Of a stretch of 47,182 bases of DNA, positions 9,001 through 16,834 are shown one piece after another. A program made the position numbers and the translations under genes. Every line of letters begins with the position of its first letter. Within the stretch, counting starts at the first letter, position 1. This DNA is from Anaerolineales bacterium (GTDB taxonomy: Bacteria; Chloroflexota; Anaerolineae; Anaerolineales; Villigracilaceae), in the NCBI GenBank assembly GCA_030680795.1, contig JAUXUL010000004.1, positions 1-47,182 of the forward strand, read 5' to 3'. The notes under the pieces are model-generated. The model was given only the letters and a program-made list of their open reading frames with translations. It made no database searches and had not been told where the DNA came from.

Positions 9001-10629
9001 TTACTTAGCCGCTCGCAAATTGTAGTAGTCGAAATGCCAGAACGGATAGTTAAGGTTGTATTCAAAACCAGTGATGGCATTCGGGATAACGTAGACTGCC
9101 ATGGTGTCGTAGAAGAATACACCGGGTGCTTCTTCAACGAGCAATGTAACAGCTTCCACGTACTTGTCCTTGGATGCGGCGAAATCTGTACCGCTCAATG
9201 CGCTGGCTTCATCCCACAAAGCATTGTATTCGGGGCTGTTCCAGTACGAAAGATTCCAAGATGGCTTCTCGGTGTAGTAGAACAATGACCACAGGTTGTC
9301 TGCGCCGGCATCTGCATAAGCGGGCCAGTAGAGCATCAGAGTCATATCCTGTGCATCTGCGCCGGATCGTCCAAGTTTCAACTGTTCGCCGAGAGAGAGG
9401 GCTTCAATGGTTACATCCACGCCGATCTGTGCGAAGGAATCCTTGATCAATGGAGCAAAGGCTTCTTCTGAAGCATTCGAGGCTGTGTAGGTCATGCGGA
9501 TGCTAAAGCCGCCGCCTTCGTGACCAGCTTCGGTCAAAAGCGCCTTGGCTTTTTCGATATCATAGGTGTACTGACCGACACTATCATCCCACGGATACAC
9601 ACCAGCAGGCACTGGACCAAAGCTTTGTGTGCCGAGTCCGCTTGCACCGATATTGATGATGTCCTGATATGGAATGGCATAGGAAAGCGCCTGGCGGACT
9701 TTTACGTCATCCAATGGAGCGCGCAGTGTATTGAAGTAGGCCATATAGTTGAAGAAGGATGGTTCCTTCATTACGGTGTAATTGGGGTCGCTTTCGAATG
9801 CGCCAAGGTTTTCATTGGGCAAACGTTCGGCGAGGTCAGCTTCACCGCCTTCGAGCATTTGCTGGCGGGTGGTGGCTTCAGGTACGAGAGAAGCGACAAC
9901 TTTTTCATATTGACCGGCTTCCCAGCCACCCCAATATTCGGTGTTTTGAGTGAATACAACTTCAACGTCAGGAGTATAGGATTCGACCATGTAAGGTCCA
10001 GTTCCATAGCTTGTGCCATCGGCCCAGAAGTTCTCATCAGCGGCGAAGCCTTCGAGGGCTTTCGGGCTGACGATGTAAGCGGCATACATGGAGGAAGCGA
10101 TCAGATCAATGGGTTGAGGCGTGCTGAGGTTGAACTTCACGGTCAGGTCATCCACCACTTCCACGTTATCCACTGACCACCAAATGAAGCCGGCACCGCC
10201 ATGATCTTTGACAGCATCGATGGAAGCCTTAACAGCCGCCGCATTCATCGGTTCGCCGTCATGGAAGTTCACACCGGAGCGCAGATTGAATGTGTAGGAC
10301 AAATAATCATCGCTCACCGACCAGCTTTCAGCAAGCACTGGAGTATAAGTTTCAGCGGAGCCAGGCTTGTTGATCTTCAAGAGTGTTTCATACACATTGG
10401 GCAGATAAGCCGCTTCAGTTGAGAAAGAAGCGATCGGATCCCACGTGTCAATTGTTGAAGAATATGCGATCTTCAACACCACAGGGCCAGCGGCGGGAGC
10501 TTCGGTCGCGGCGACTGGGGCTTCTGTAGATGCCACAGGCGCTTGCGTAGCAGTCGCGGCAGAGCCACAAGCGGTCACAAGCAATGCGAGCACCACCAAC
10601 AAAGACAAAACGAACAGATTTCTTTTCAT
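9001..10629 (-). CDS. Extracellular solute-binding lipoprotein, family 5
   Basis: A 542-residue substrate-binding protein of the peptide/nickel-type ABC importer (SBP family 5). The N-terminus is a lipoprotein signal, MKRNLFVLSLLVVLALLVTA then Cys, with lipobox LVTAC. An Ala/Thr/Pro-rich spacer follows, then the mature domain with ESWSVSDDYLSYTFNLRSGVNFHDGEP, the classical family signature region. The C-terminal half holds KARQALSYAIPY-like and GFSIRMTYT segments. The ATG at 10629 follows AAGGAG. It is the first gene of the transporter operon and lies divergent from the BTAD-type regulator, 93 bases away. The substrate could be a peptide, an opine or another amide. Confidence 0.95.
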   Translation of the reverse strand: MKRNLFVLSLLVVLALLVTACGSAATATQAPVASTEAPVAATEAPAAGPVVLKIAYSSTIDTWDPIASFSTEAAYLPNVYETLLKINKPGSAETYTPVLAESWSVSDDYLSYTFNLRSGVNFHDGEPMNAAAVKASIDAVKDHGGAGFIWWSVDNVEVVDDLTVKFNLSTPQPIDLIASSMYAAYIVSPKALEGFAADENFWADGTSYGTGPYMVESYTPDVEVVFTQNTEYWGGWEAGQYEKVVASLVPEATTRQQMLEGGEADLAERLPNENLGAFESDPNYTVMKEPSFFNYMAYFNTLRAPLDDVKVRQALSYAIPYQDIINIGASGLGTQSFGPVPAGVYPWDDSVGQYTYDIEKAKALLTEAGHEGGGFSIRMTYTASNASEEAFAPLIKDSFAQIGVDVTIEALSLGEQLKLGRSGADAQDMTLMLYWPAYADAGADNLWSLFYYTEKPSWNLSYWNSPEYNALWDEASALSGTDFAASKDKYVEAVTLLVEEAPGVFFYDTMAVYVIPNAITGFEYNLNYPFWHFDYYNLRAAK

Positions 10630-10676
10630 ATTTTCTCCTTTTTTATTGGACGAATTTGCGTAATCCTATCACAGCG

Positions 10677-10695
10677 AGTTTGCAGAAAGTTTGCA
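10677..10695. promoter_or_regulatory. Two AGTTTGCA direct repeats at 11-bp spacing (candidate operator)
   Basis: AGTTTGCA occurs at 10677-10684 and again at 10688-10695, exactly one helical turn apart, in the 93-base divergent gap. A degenerate third copy (AATTTGCG) is at 10653-10660. Direct repeats with 11-bp period are the known target form of SARP-type regulators carrying a wHTH plus BTAD, which is what the adjacent gene encodes. Binding is inferred. Confidence 0.45.
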
Positions 10696-10708
10696 ATCCA
10701 TTAGCGGA

Positions 10709-10714
10709 TATAAT
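10709..10714 (+). promoter_or_regulatory. TATAAT -10 box of the regulator gene
   Basis: A perfect TATAAT lies eight bases before the regulator ATG at 10723. No good -35 hexamer is present at 16-18 bp, as expected for an activated promoter; the direct repeats at 10677-10695 occupy that region. If used, transcription would begin within a few bases of the start codon. Confidence 0.4.
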
Positions 10715-10722
10715 TCAAGAGC

Positions 10723-13700
10723 ATGAAACAATCCCCGCTGTTGAACACAAAATTCACGCCTCCCCCAAGTGTTGGATACCTGCCGCGCCCTCATTTAATC
10801 CAATGGCTGGATAATCACATGGGACAGCGACTCACCCTCATTTCCGCGCCGCCTGGATATGGCAAGACCACTCTGCTTGCGGACTTTTTCATCGCTCATT
10901 CTGGACCCGCGGCCTGGTACCAGCTCGAGGCATCTGATTCTGACCCAACAGTTTTCCTGACCCACCTGATCGAGTCGATTCGCCGCATGAAGACAGCAGG
11001 TAAAAAAGCCAGCAAGATCGGGCAAAACGCTCAATCCCTGCTAAACAGCGCCGAATCAGGTGTGGATTCGCGGCGTGTGCTCACTGTTCTAATTAACGAA
11101 CTCTCCGAACAGATCCATGATTCACTGCTCATCATTCTTGAAGATTATCACTTCGTGGCGAGTCCGATCGTCCATCAACTATTGGACTATTTATTGGAAA
11201 ACGCGCCGCCAACCCTGCACTTTATTATTTCCACACGCACTGATCCTCCGCTTGCGCTGGCACGTTTACGCGCGCGTGGATTGTTATCCGAATTACGCGC
11301 CAATGACCTGCGCTTCAGTGATGACGAAGTAGCAACCCTGCTTCGTCGCGAAGTTCCCGACATATCTTCTGAAAGCTTGAGCGTATTAAGTCAAAAAACA
11401 GAAGGCTGGGCTGCGGCTTTGCAGATCGTACGCAGTTCACTGGCTGGGCAGGATGCTGAATCAGCTCGCGAGATCGTGACGTCATTAAGCGGCTCGCATC
11501 GATTCGTTTTTGAATATCTCGCTAAAGAAGTTTTCCAACGTCAACCTGAAACGCGGCAATCCTTCCTGTTGCAGACATCCATCCTCTCGCAAATGAATGC
11601 GGACTCCTGTAATGCCGTAGCGGGAATAAAAAATTCACAGGATATGCTCGAAGAATTGGAACGCGAGAATTTATTCATCACCAGTCTGGATGAAAAGCAA
11701 CTTTGGTATCAATATCACTTTCTCTTTCGGGAATTCCTACAGAACAGGTTACGCCGCGAGAATGGCGGGCAGGTCAAAGGTCTGGAAAAACGCGCGGGCG
11801 CATATTATGAATCCCAGCATGAATATGCAGCGGCTTTCCTCCAGTATATATCCGCACAGGACCATGAATCCGCTGCGCGTGTCGCATCCATCTTTGCAGC
11901 GGACTATGTCGAACGCGGTCGCGTTGAAGTATTACATCGTTATCTCAATATGCTGCCAATCGAAACTCTGCGCGCCAACCCTGAGCTATTGCTTCAAAAT
12001 GGCAACGCGCACCGCAGACTTGGAGAAGCGGGGCTGGCAGTTACCTCTTATGAAGATGCGCGCGCCAGTTTTGCAGCGCAAAAAAATACATCTGGCATGA
12101 GTCGCGCATTGACGAAACTTGCCGAAGTCTATCGCGCACAGGGAAATTATCGTCAGGCAGAAACGCTTGCAGAGCAGGCCTTGCAGGTTGCGCCAGTGGA
12201 AGATTTCACTGCACGCGCCGAAGCCTTGATGGCGCTTGCAAAGACAACAGGCTTTTTAAGCAGTATGGATCGCGGCCGCGAATTGGCTGAGCAGGCCGTT
12301 GAAGAGGCGCGCAAATCCGACAGGCTTTCTGCGTTATTGCGTGCAAACTTTATTCAATCATTGGGACAAATTTGCTGGTGGCATGGAGATCCGATCTCTG
12401 CTGCCAACCATGCGCAGGAAGCCTTGCGCCTTGCACCCGATGAACTTTCACCGATTGCCGCGCAGGCATGTGTATTGTTAGTCACCCCGCATTTATACTG
12501 GCGTGAATTTGAAACCGCCCTGCGTTACGCCGAACGTGGATTAGAGATCGCGCAAACATTGCACTTGAACGAACTATTACCCGCCGCCTATACCGCGCTC
12601 GGTAATGTGTTGACTCGTTTTGGCGAAACCGCGCGCGCCGAAGCCGCCTTACGTCAATCCGTGGAACTCGCTCAACAATTGGGCATTGCATCATACGAAC
12701 AATTAATGGCCACGGGCTATCTGGCTTATAACCTGTACGGTCAGGGACGTGTAGATGAAGCATGGCAATTAGCCGAGGGCGCGTTGTGGGCCTACACAGG
12801 CAGCCCCGATACATACGAAGCTTTTGTTTGCCGAAGCGTGCTCGCAGATGTAGCTCTGGAAAATAATGAACTTAACCGTGCCGAAAATCTCTTTAGTGAT
12901 CTCGCTAAAACCGGTGAACGCCGCCAATTCCGCGTACCGCTTGCCATGGTGTATTTTGGACTTGCTTACATTCACCTCGTCACAGATCGAAAAGAGACGG
13001 GCATCAAACATGCCTGCAAAGCATTGGAATTGATCGAGCCGACCAAAGCTTTCCAGCTTTTTATTGACCAGGGCGAACGTAGCCGCGTGGTGTGTAATGC
13101 ACTTGTAGACGCAGGTCATAAAGGTCCGTTTTTAGATCGTGTGCTTGAAAATTTACCTGGCAAAAAGAAACCAGCGACGATCACGATTGCGAATCAATCC
13201 GTGATTAATATCAAAACCCTTGGCAGTTTTCAGGTTTTCGCGGGGAATGAAGAGATCTCACAGGAACGCTGGGTCTCCACCAAAGCACGTGACATGCTTG
13301 CATACTTCATAACTTTTCGTGGGGAACGTATCCCTGCGGATCGCATCTTCGATGGGATCTGGGCTGAAAAAGGCGGACGCGGCCTGACAGCCTTTCATAC
13401 GGCACTCTCCCGTTTACGCAGCGCTTTGAAAACAGGAGAAAGCTCTCCGCGTTTAATTCTTGTGGAAACGGGAAACTATCGCATCGACGCGGCGCGCTTT
13501 ACAATCGATGTGGACGAATTCGATTTCGCCCTCGCCAAAGCCCGCGCCAGCACAAATGACGAAGCTGCCGCGCGTTTTTATGAACAAGCTATAAATTTAT
13601 ATAATGGTGAATACCTGAAAAACTTCTATTACGATTGGATTTTCCCCGAGCGCAGACGATTAACTCAGGCGTATCTTGGTTCTTTACGCGCGCTCGCAGA

Positions 13701-13947
13701 TCATCATTATGCGCATCGGCGCTACACGCGTTCACTTGAATTACTTGAACGTGCCTTACGGGTGGATAATTTACAAGAGGATCTGCAATGTCAGGTCTTG
13801 CGTGCCTATGCTGCACTGGGAGATCGCGCAGGGTTGATCAGTCAATACCAGGAGATGAAGCGTGTGCTAGCCAAAGAATTGGATATGGAACCCCTGCCAG
13901 CAACTGAAACGCTTTATCAAAGGTTATTGGAAAATTTTAAAAGTTAA
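10723..13947 (+). CDS. MalT-like ATPase/TPR transcriptional activator with C-terminal BTAD
   Basis: A 1074-residue regulator. Residues 1-30 (LLNTKFTPPPSVGYLPRPHL) are the usual start of MalT/LuxR-type STAND ATPases. Walker A is SAPPGYGKTT (41-50) and Walker B LLIILEDYH (135-143). Residues about 380-800 are helical TPR-like repeats. From about 827 (VINIKTLGSFQVF) comes a winged helix of the OmpR/SARP kind, then from about 928 a bacterial transcriptional activation domain with its own TPR helices. The architecture means a signal-responsive DNA-binding activator; here the LuxR-type HTH of MalT is replaced by wHTH-BTAD. It is divergent from the transporter operon and probably controls it (inference). 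The ATG at 10723 has only a weak AAGAG upstream. Confidence 0.9.
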   Translation: MKQSPLLNTKFTPPPSVGYLPRPHLIQWLDNHMGQRLTLISAPPGYGKTTLLADFFIAHSGPAAWYQLEASDSDPTVFLTHLIESIRRMKTAGKKASKIGQNAQSLLNSAESGVDSRRVLTVLINELSEQIHDSLLIILEDYHFVASPIVHQLLDYLLENAPPTLHFIISTRTDPPLALARLRARGLLSELRANDLRFSDDEVATLLRREVPDISSESLSVLSQKTEGWAAALQIVRSSLAGQDAESAREIVTSLSGSHRFVFEYLAKEVFQRQPETRQSFLLQTSILSQMNADSCNAVAGIKNSQDMLEELERENLFITSLDEKQLWYQYHFLFREFLQNRLRRENGGQVKGLEKRAGAYYESQHEYAAAFLQYISAQDHESAARVASIFAADYVERGRVEVLHRYLNMLPIETLRANPELLLQNGNAHRRLGEAGLAVTSYEDARASFAAQKNTSGMSRALTKLAEVYRAQGNYRQAETLAEQALQVAPVEDFTARAEALMALAKTTGFLSSMDRGRELAEQAVEEARKSDRLSALLRANFIQSLGQICWWHGDPISAANHAQEALRLAPDELSPIAAQACVLLVTPHLYWREFETALRYAERGLEIAQTLHLNELLPAAYTALGNVLTRFGETARAEAALRQSVELAQQLGIASYEQLMATGYLAYNLYGQGRVDEAWQLAEGALWAYTGSPDTYEAFVCRSVLADVALENNELNRAENLFSDLAKTGERRQFRVPLAMVYFGLAYIHLVTDRKETGIKHACKALELIEPTKAFQLFIDQGERSRVVCNALVDAGHKGPFLDRVLENLPGKKKPATITIANQSVINIKTLGSFQVFAGNEEISQERWVSTKARDMLAYFITFRGERIPADRIFDGIWAEKGGRGLTAFHTALSRLRSALKTGESSPRLILVETGNYRIDAARFTIDVDEFDFALAKARASTNDEAAARFYEQAINLYNGEYLKNFYYDWIFPERRRLTQAYLGSLRALADHHYAHRRYTRSLELLERALRVDNLQEDLQCQVLRAYAALGDRAGLISQYQEMKRVLAKELDMEPLPATETLYQRLLENFKS

Positions 13948-13968
13948 TATTAAGGACCCCAGGACCAC

Positions 13969-14115
13969 ATGCCCAAAACAAAACTAATTCCCTATCTCGA
14001 AGCCACCTTTGCCGTTGTTATTTGGGGCGGAACATTTATCGCCACCAAGATCGCTCTGCAGGAAGTCTATACCCAAGACCTCCGAGTTCTTTGGGAACTC
14101 GGAGGTCTGGAATAG
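13969..14115 (+). pseudogene. Truncated eamA copy, first ~33 codons only
   Basis: From ATG 13969, about 100 bases match the start of the intact EamA gene at 14987 with few differences (MPKTKLIPYLEATFAVVIWG against MPKSKLLPYLEITFAVVVWG; both continue GTFIATKIAL). The match breaks after GAAGTCT near 14069. What follows is an unrelated hairpin element and a stop at 14113-14115, giving 48 codons. Upstream sequences of the two copies are unrelated. It is best read as the 5' remnant of a duplicated transporter gene cut by a palindromic element, with the toxin-antitoxin pair lying between the copies. Confidence 0.85.
14076..14108. repeat. Perfect 14-bp inverted repeat at the eamA breakpoint
   Basis: AGACCTCCGAGTTC (14076-14089) and GAACTCGGAGGTCT (14095-14108) are exact reverse complements with a 5-base loop. 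The core CTCCGAGTTCTT also occurs in the terminator hairpin at 46384-46418. It begins a few bases after the eamA homology ends. No T-run follows, so it is more like a REP-type element than a terminator. Confidence 0.8.
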
Positions 14116-14150
14116 CGATAGATATAGGGTCTACCTGCCTGAATTTAAGG

Positions 14151-14564
14151 TCAACCCAATTGCCTCATAAATTCCACTGGTGAAATTGCCTTCACAGGTG
14201 ATTTTTTATAATCCTTCAAATCGCGGGTCACAATAAAATCCAAGCCTTCGGCAAGCGCGCTGGCAGATTGAATGGCATCTTCAAAATCTTCCATTTCCAA
14301 ACGCAGGGCAGAACGCAGGACTTCGTGATTTACCGCGCAGACCTCAAACGTGTCGGTCAGATCATTCACCATTCGCAGGGCTTGTTTCTTATCCAATTGT
14401 TTGCGCGCAACATAGAACACGGTGGCGGGTGTGATCGCGCTCAAATAACCCGTAAAGAGTTCATCTTCATGCGCCTGCCATACAGCGGCAACCTGCCCGC
14501 CGAAAGGCTCACGCGCCAGCAAAGCATCCAAAATGATGTTCGTATCCAGCAGGGCGCGGGTCAT
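14151..14564 (-). CDS. PIN-domain ribonuclease toxin (VapC-like)
   Basis: A 137-residue PIN-domain protein. The acidic metal-binding residues are visible: D7 in LLDTNIILD, D93/D96 in EMEDFEDAIQ, and D115 in IVTRDLKDY, the last being the usual TRD-x-x-D/F ending of PIN toxins. Such toxins cleave RNA and are held inactive by the co-expressed antitoxin. Its ATG overlaps the stop of the upstream gene as ATGA, the standard antitoxin-toxin coupling. The pair sits between a truncated and a complete eamA copy, a typical place for mobile toxin-antitoxin modules. Confidence 0.88.
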   Translation of the reverse strand: MTRALLDTNIILDALLAREPFGGQVAAVWQAHEDELFTGYLSAITPATVFYVARKQLDKKQALRMVNDLTDTFEVCAVNHEVLRSALRLEMEDFEDAIQSASALAEGLDFIVTRDLKDYKKSPVKAISPVEFMRQLG

Positions 14565-14788
14565 TTATATTTCCCAACGAGATAATTGACGTAATCCCTT
14601 TTAATTTGTTTGTTGGAAGGAATGCGACCAGTTTTTGGGCGAAGCGCGCCATAAAGATGATTAAGCGTGCGTTTTCGTTTTGTTCTTGGGGCTTCATAAG
14701 CAAGCGTGTCTGCCAGCACTTTCATCAATGCCAGTCTTTCCGCTTGCGACATTCTTCTCACCTGAGTGACAACTTGAGTGTATGTCAT
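14561..14788 (-). CDS. Antitoxin partner of the PIN toxin
   Basis: A 75-residue basic protein (MTYTQVVTQVRRMSQAERLA then a lysine/arginine-rich middle). The N-terminal half looks like a short helix-rich DNA-binding or dimerisation region and the C-terminal half like the disordered toxin-binding tail. It precedes the PIN gene with a 4-base overlap. AAAGGAG lies before the ATG. The call rests mainly on size, order and overlap; I cannot name the antitoxin family with certainty. Confidence 0.75.
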   Translation of the reverse strand: MTYTQVVTQVRRMSQAERLALMKVLADTLAYEAPRTKRKRTLNHLYGALRPKTGRIPSNKQIKRDYVNYLVGKYK

Positions 14789-14950
14789 GTTATGCTCCTT
14801 TCATGTCTATTTTACACCGTTCAACAATGAAAACTGAACACTATATTACTTTCCCTGCGCCTGTCCTTTTTATCACGCCTAACCGCAAGGGCTATCCCTA
14901 CGCCTTGATTTCATTTTACAAGAGATACCCGTCAACGTCAAAGAGGGATT

Positions 14951-14956
14951 TATAAT
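14951..14956 (+). promoter_or_regulatory. TATAAT box upstream of eamA
   Basis: A perfect TATAAT lies 30 bases before the eamA ATG in an AT-rich leader. No convincing -35 is seen at normal spacing, so this is a weak call. Confidence 0.35.
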
Positions 14957-14986
14957 TCGGCCATTATTTTCGCCAAAGGAAACTGA

Positions 14987-15877
14987 ATGCCCAAATCAAA
15001 ACTTCTTCCCTATCTCGAAATCACCTTTGCCGTTGTTGTTTGGGGCGGCACATTTATCGCCACCAAGATCGCTCTGCGGGAAGTCTCCCCCGCCACGATC
15101 GTCTGGCTGAGGTTTGCGATGGGACTGGTCATTCTCGGCGCGGCTGTTTTTGCGCGCAAACAATTCGCATGGCCTGAAAAAAGCGAGTGGCTGTATCTGG
15201 CTTTGCTGGGCTTCCTGGGTGTCACTTTTCATCAATGGCTGCAAGCCACGGGATTGCAAACTGCAAAAGCAACCACCACTGCCTGGATCGTTGCCACAAC
15301 GCCTGTCTTCATTGCCATTCTTGGCTGGCTGGCTTTAAAGGAAAAACTTAATTGGATTCAGACCAGCGGCATTGCCGTGGCGGCCTTCGGCGTTTTACTG
15401 ATCGTCAGCAAGGGAAATTTTTCCGCATTATTTACAAGAGCAGAAGGCACATTCGGTGACCTGCTGATCTTCATCAGCGCATTGAACTGGGCGGTGTATA
15501 CCATCCTTTCACGGCGCGAATTGGCGCGCCATCCTGCGGCGCGCATGATGTTTTACGTCATGCTGCTGGGCTGGCTCTTCACCAATATTTGGATCTTCGG
15601 TTTCGGCCCGGGGTTGAGTGAGATCGGTCAACTTTCATTCGATGGCTGGGGGGCAATCCTTATGCTTGGTATATTCGGCTCGGGCCTTGCCTACATTGCA
15701 TTTTATGACGCGCTTCAAGCCCTGCCCGCTTCGCAGCTTGGCGTGTTCTTTAATATCGAGCCTCTAGTCACGGCATTCCTGGCATCTGTCATGATCGGCG
15801 AAGCACTTACACTGATTTCGTTGGTCAGCGGTGCGATCATTATTTTTGGTGTGTGGCTGGTGAATAGGAAAGGATGA
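14987..15877 (+). CDS. EamA-family (DMT) transporter
   Basis: A 296-residue integral membrane protein with ten predicted helices formed by two EamA repeats: VVWGGTFIATKIAL with LRFAMGLVILGAAVF in the first and WAVYTILSRRELARHPA with the GSGLAYIAFYDALQ and PLVTAFLASVMIGE segments in the second. The family exports metabolites such as amino acids or nucleosides across the inner membrane; the substrate is not readable. GGAAACTG lies before the ATG. A truncated copy of its first third lies about 1 kb upstream. Confidence 0.92.
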   Translation: MPKSKLLPYLEITFAVVVWGGTFIATKIALREVSPATIVWLRFAMGLVILGAAVFARKQFAWPEKSEWLYLALLGFLGVTFHQWLQATGLQTAKATTTAWIVATTPVFIAILGWLALKEKLNWIQTSGIAVAAFGVLLIVSKGNFSALFTRAEGTFGDLLIFISALNWAVYTILSRRELARHPAARMMFYVMLLGWLFTNIWIFGFGPGLSEIGQLSFDGWGAILMLGIFGSGLAYIAFYDALQALPASQLGVFFNIEPLVTAFLASVMIGEALTLISLVSGAIIIFGVWLVNRKG

Positions 15878-15901
15878 AGGCTTGCATTGAGCGAGGTCGA
15901 A

Positions 15902-16648
15902 ATGATGAATGAAAGAGCTACGCGCGGCGCGAGTGTGACTTCAACTAAAAACGGTTGGCGATTGGGAATACAAAAAGGAGATTCTCTCACCTATCGGGAT
16001 GCCCAGCTCGATGACTATTCTCTACTCCCTCGGCATAAGTTTCCGCATCGGACTCTTAGCCTCAGCCTGCTCGCCAGAGCCTCAAGTAGTTCCCTGCCTG
16101 GGACATGGGGCTTTGGGTTGTGGAACGATCCATTCGGCATGTCGCTTGGGTTTGGCAGGAGTCCCTTTCGATTGCCTACATTGCCAAATGCAGTCTGGTT
16201 CTTTTACGGCTCCCCGGAGAATTACTTGTCTTTTGCTTCTGATGATCGAGTTCCGAGACCGCCAGCAAACGGATTCATGGCGCAAGCGTTTCGTTCGCCA
16301 AAGTTTCACCCTCTGCTTATTCCCGCGGGGTTGGCTCTTCCATTTACCCACAGGACCGCAAGAAGATTATTGAGCAGGGTCATTGCCGAGGAGGGAGTCG
16401 CGCTCGGCGTGGATGTCACTCAATGGCACGCATACGGGCTGGACTGGAATCCGAAGCGTGCGCTCTTTTATCTGGACGGCGCGTTGGTGTTTGAGTCGGA
16501 GGTCAGCCCGCATGTCCCGCTAGGATTGGTTATTTGGGTTGATAATCAATATGCGGCATTTACCCCCGATGGAAAGATTGCCGCAGGGGTAGTGGAGAAT
16601 GGAGAGAATTGGGTTGAAGTTGAGAATATCGTAATGAGTGATGCGTGA
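15902..16648 (+). CDS. GH16/concanavalin-like beta-sandwich protein, catalytic motif not seen
   Basis: About 248 residues. The C-terminal part carries WHAYGLDWNPKRALFYLDG, a strong match to the late strands of family 16 glycoside hydrolases and related concanavalin-like folds, and the middle has GTWGFGLWNDPFG where those proteins have the concave sheet. The GH16 catalytic E-x-D-x-x-E motif is not present, and there is no signal peptide. So it may be a non-catalytic or lectin-like cytoplasmic member. An alternative TTG start at 15887 is possible; ATG 15902 has GAGG upstream. It lies 24 bases after eamA on the same strand and may be co-transcribed. Confidence 0.6.
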   Translation: MMNERATRGASVTSTKNGWRLGIQKGDSLTYRDAQLDDYSLLPRHKFPHRTLSLSLLARASSSSLPGTWGFGLWNDPFGMSLGFGRSPFRLPTLPNAVWFFYGSPENYLSFASDDRVPRPPANGFMAQAFRSPKFHPLLIPAGLALPFTHRTARRLLSRVIAEEGVALGVDVTQWHAYGLDWNPKRALFYLDGALVFESEVSPHVPLGLVIWVDNQYAAFTPDGKIAAGVVENGENWVEVENIVMSDA

Positions 16649-16761
16649 AACGTAGCAGGCCCCGATCAAAGCGCGGCATAACCAAAGCGTTTTCATTTCT
16701 TTACATCAGGACCGAGCAAAAACAACAATATTTGTGGAATTCATATTCATTGAATTGGGCC

Positions 16762-16790
16762 TTGACATTTTTCCTCAAGTCCTGTATATT
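16762..16790 (+). promoter_or_regulatory. Sigma-70-type promoter of the arsR-like gene
   Basis: TTGACA (16762-16767) and TATATT (16785-16790) are separated by exactly 17 bases. The -10 box lies inside the left arm of the operator palindrome, so a bound repressor would block polymerase. Confidence 0.85.
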
Positions 16791-16824
16791 ACCACTTAGT
16801 TATATAACCAAATGGTAATATACA
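16783..16824. promoter_or_regulatory. Operator: nested palindromes on one axis
   Basis: TGTATATTACCA (16783-16794) and TGGTAATATACA (16813-16824) are exact 12-bp inverted arms. Inside them GTTATATAAC (16799-16808) is a second perfect palindrome with the same centre. The site overlaps the -10 box and the start region of the ArsR-like gene, as expected for autorepression. Confidence 0.75.
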
Positions 16825-16834
16825 AGCGACTCCG

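Noticed and set aside
14905-14956. TTGATT paired with TATAAT as a promoter of eamA
   Set aside because: The spacing is about 40 bases, far from 16-18; only the -10 box was kept, at low confidence.
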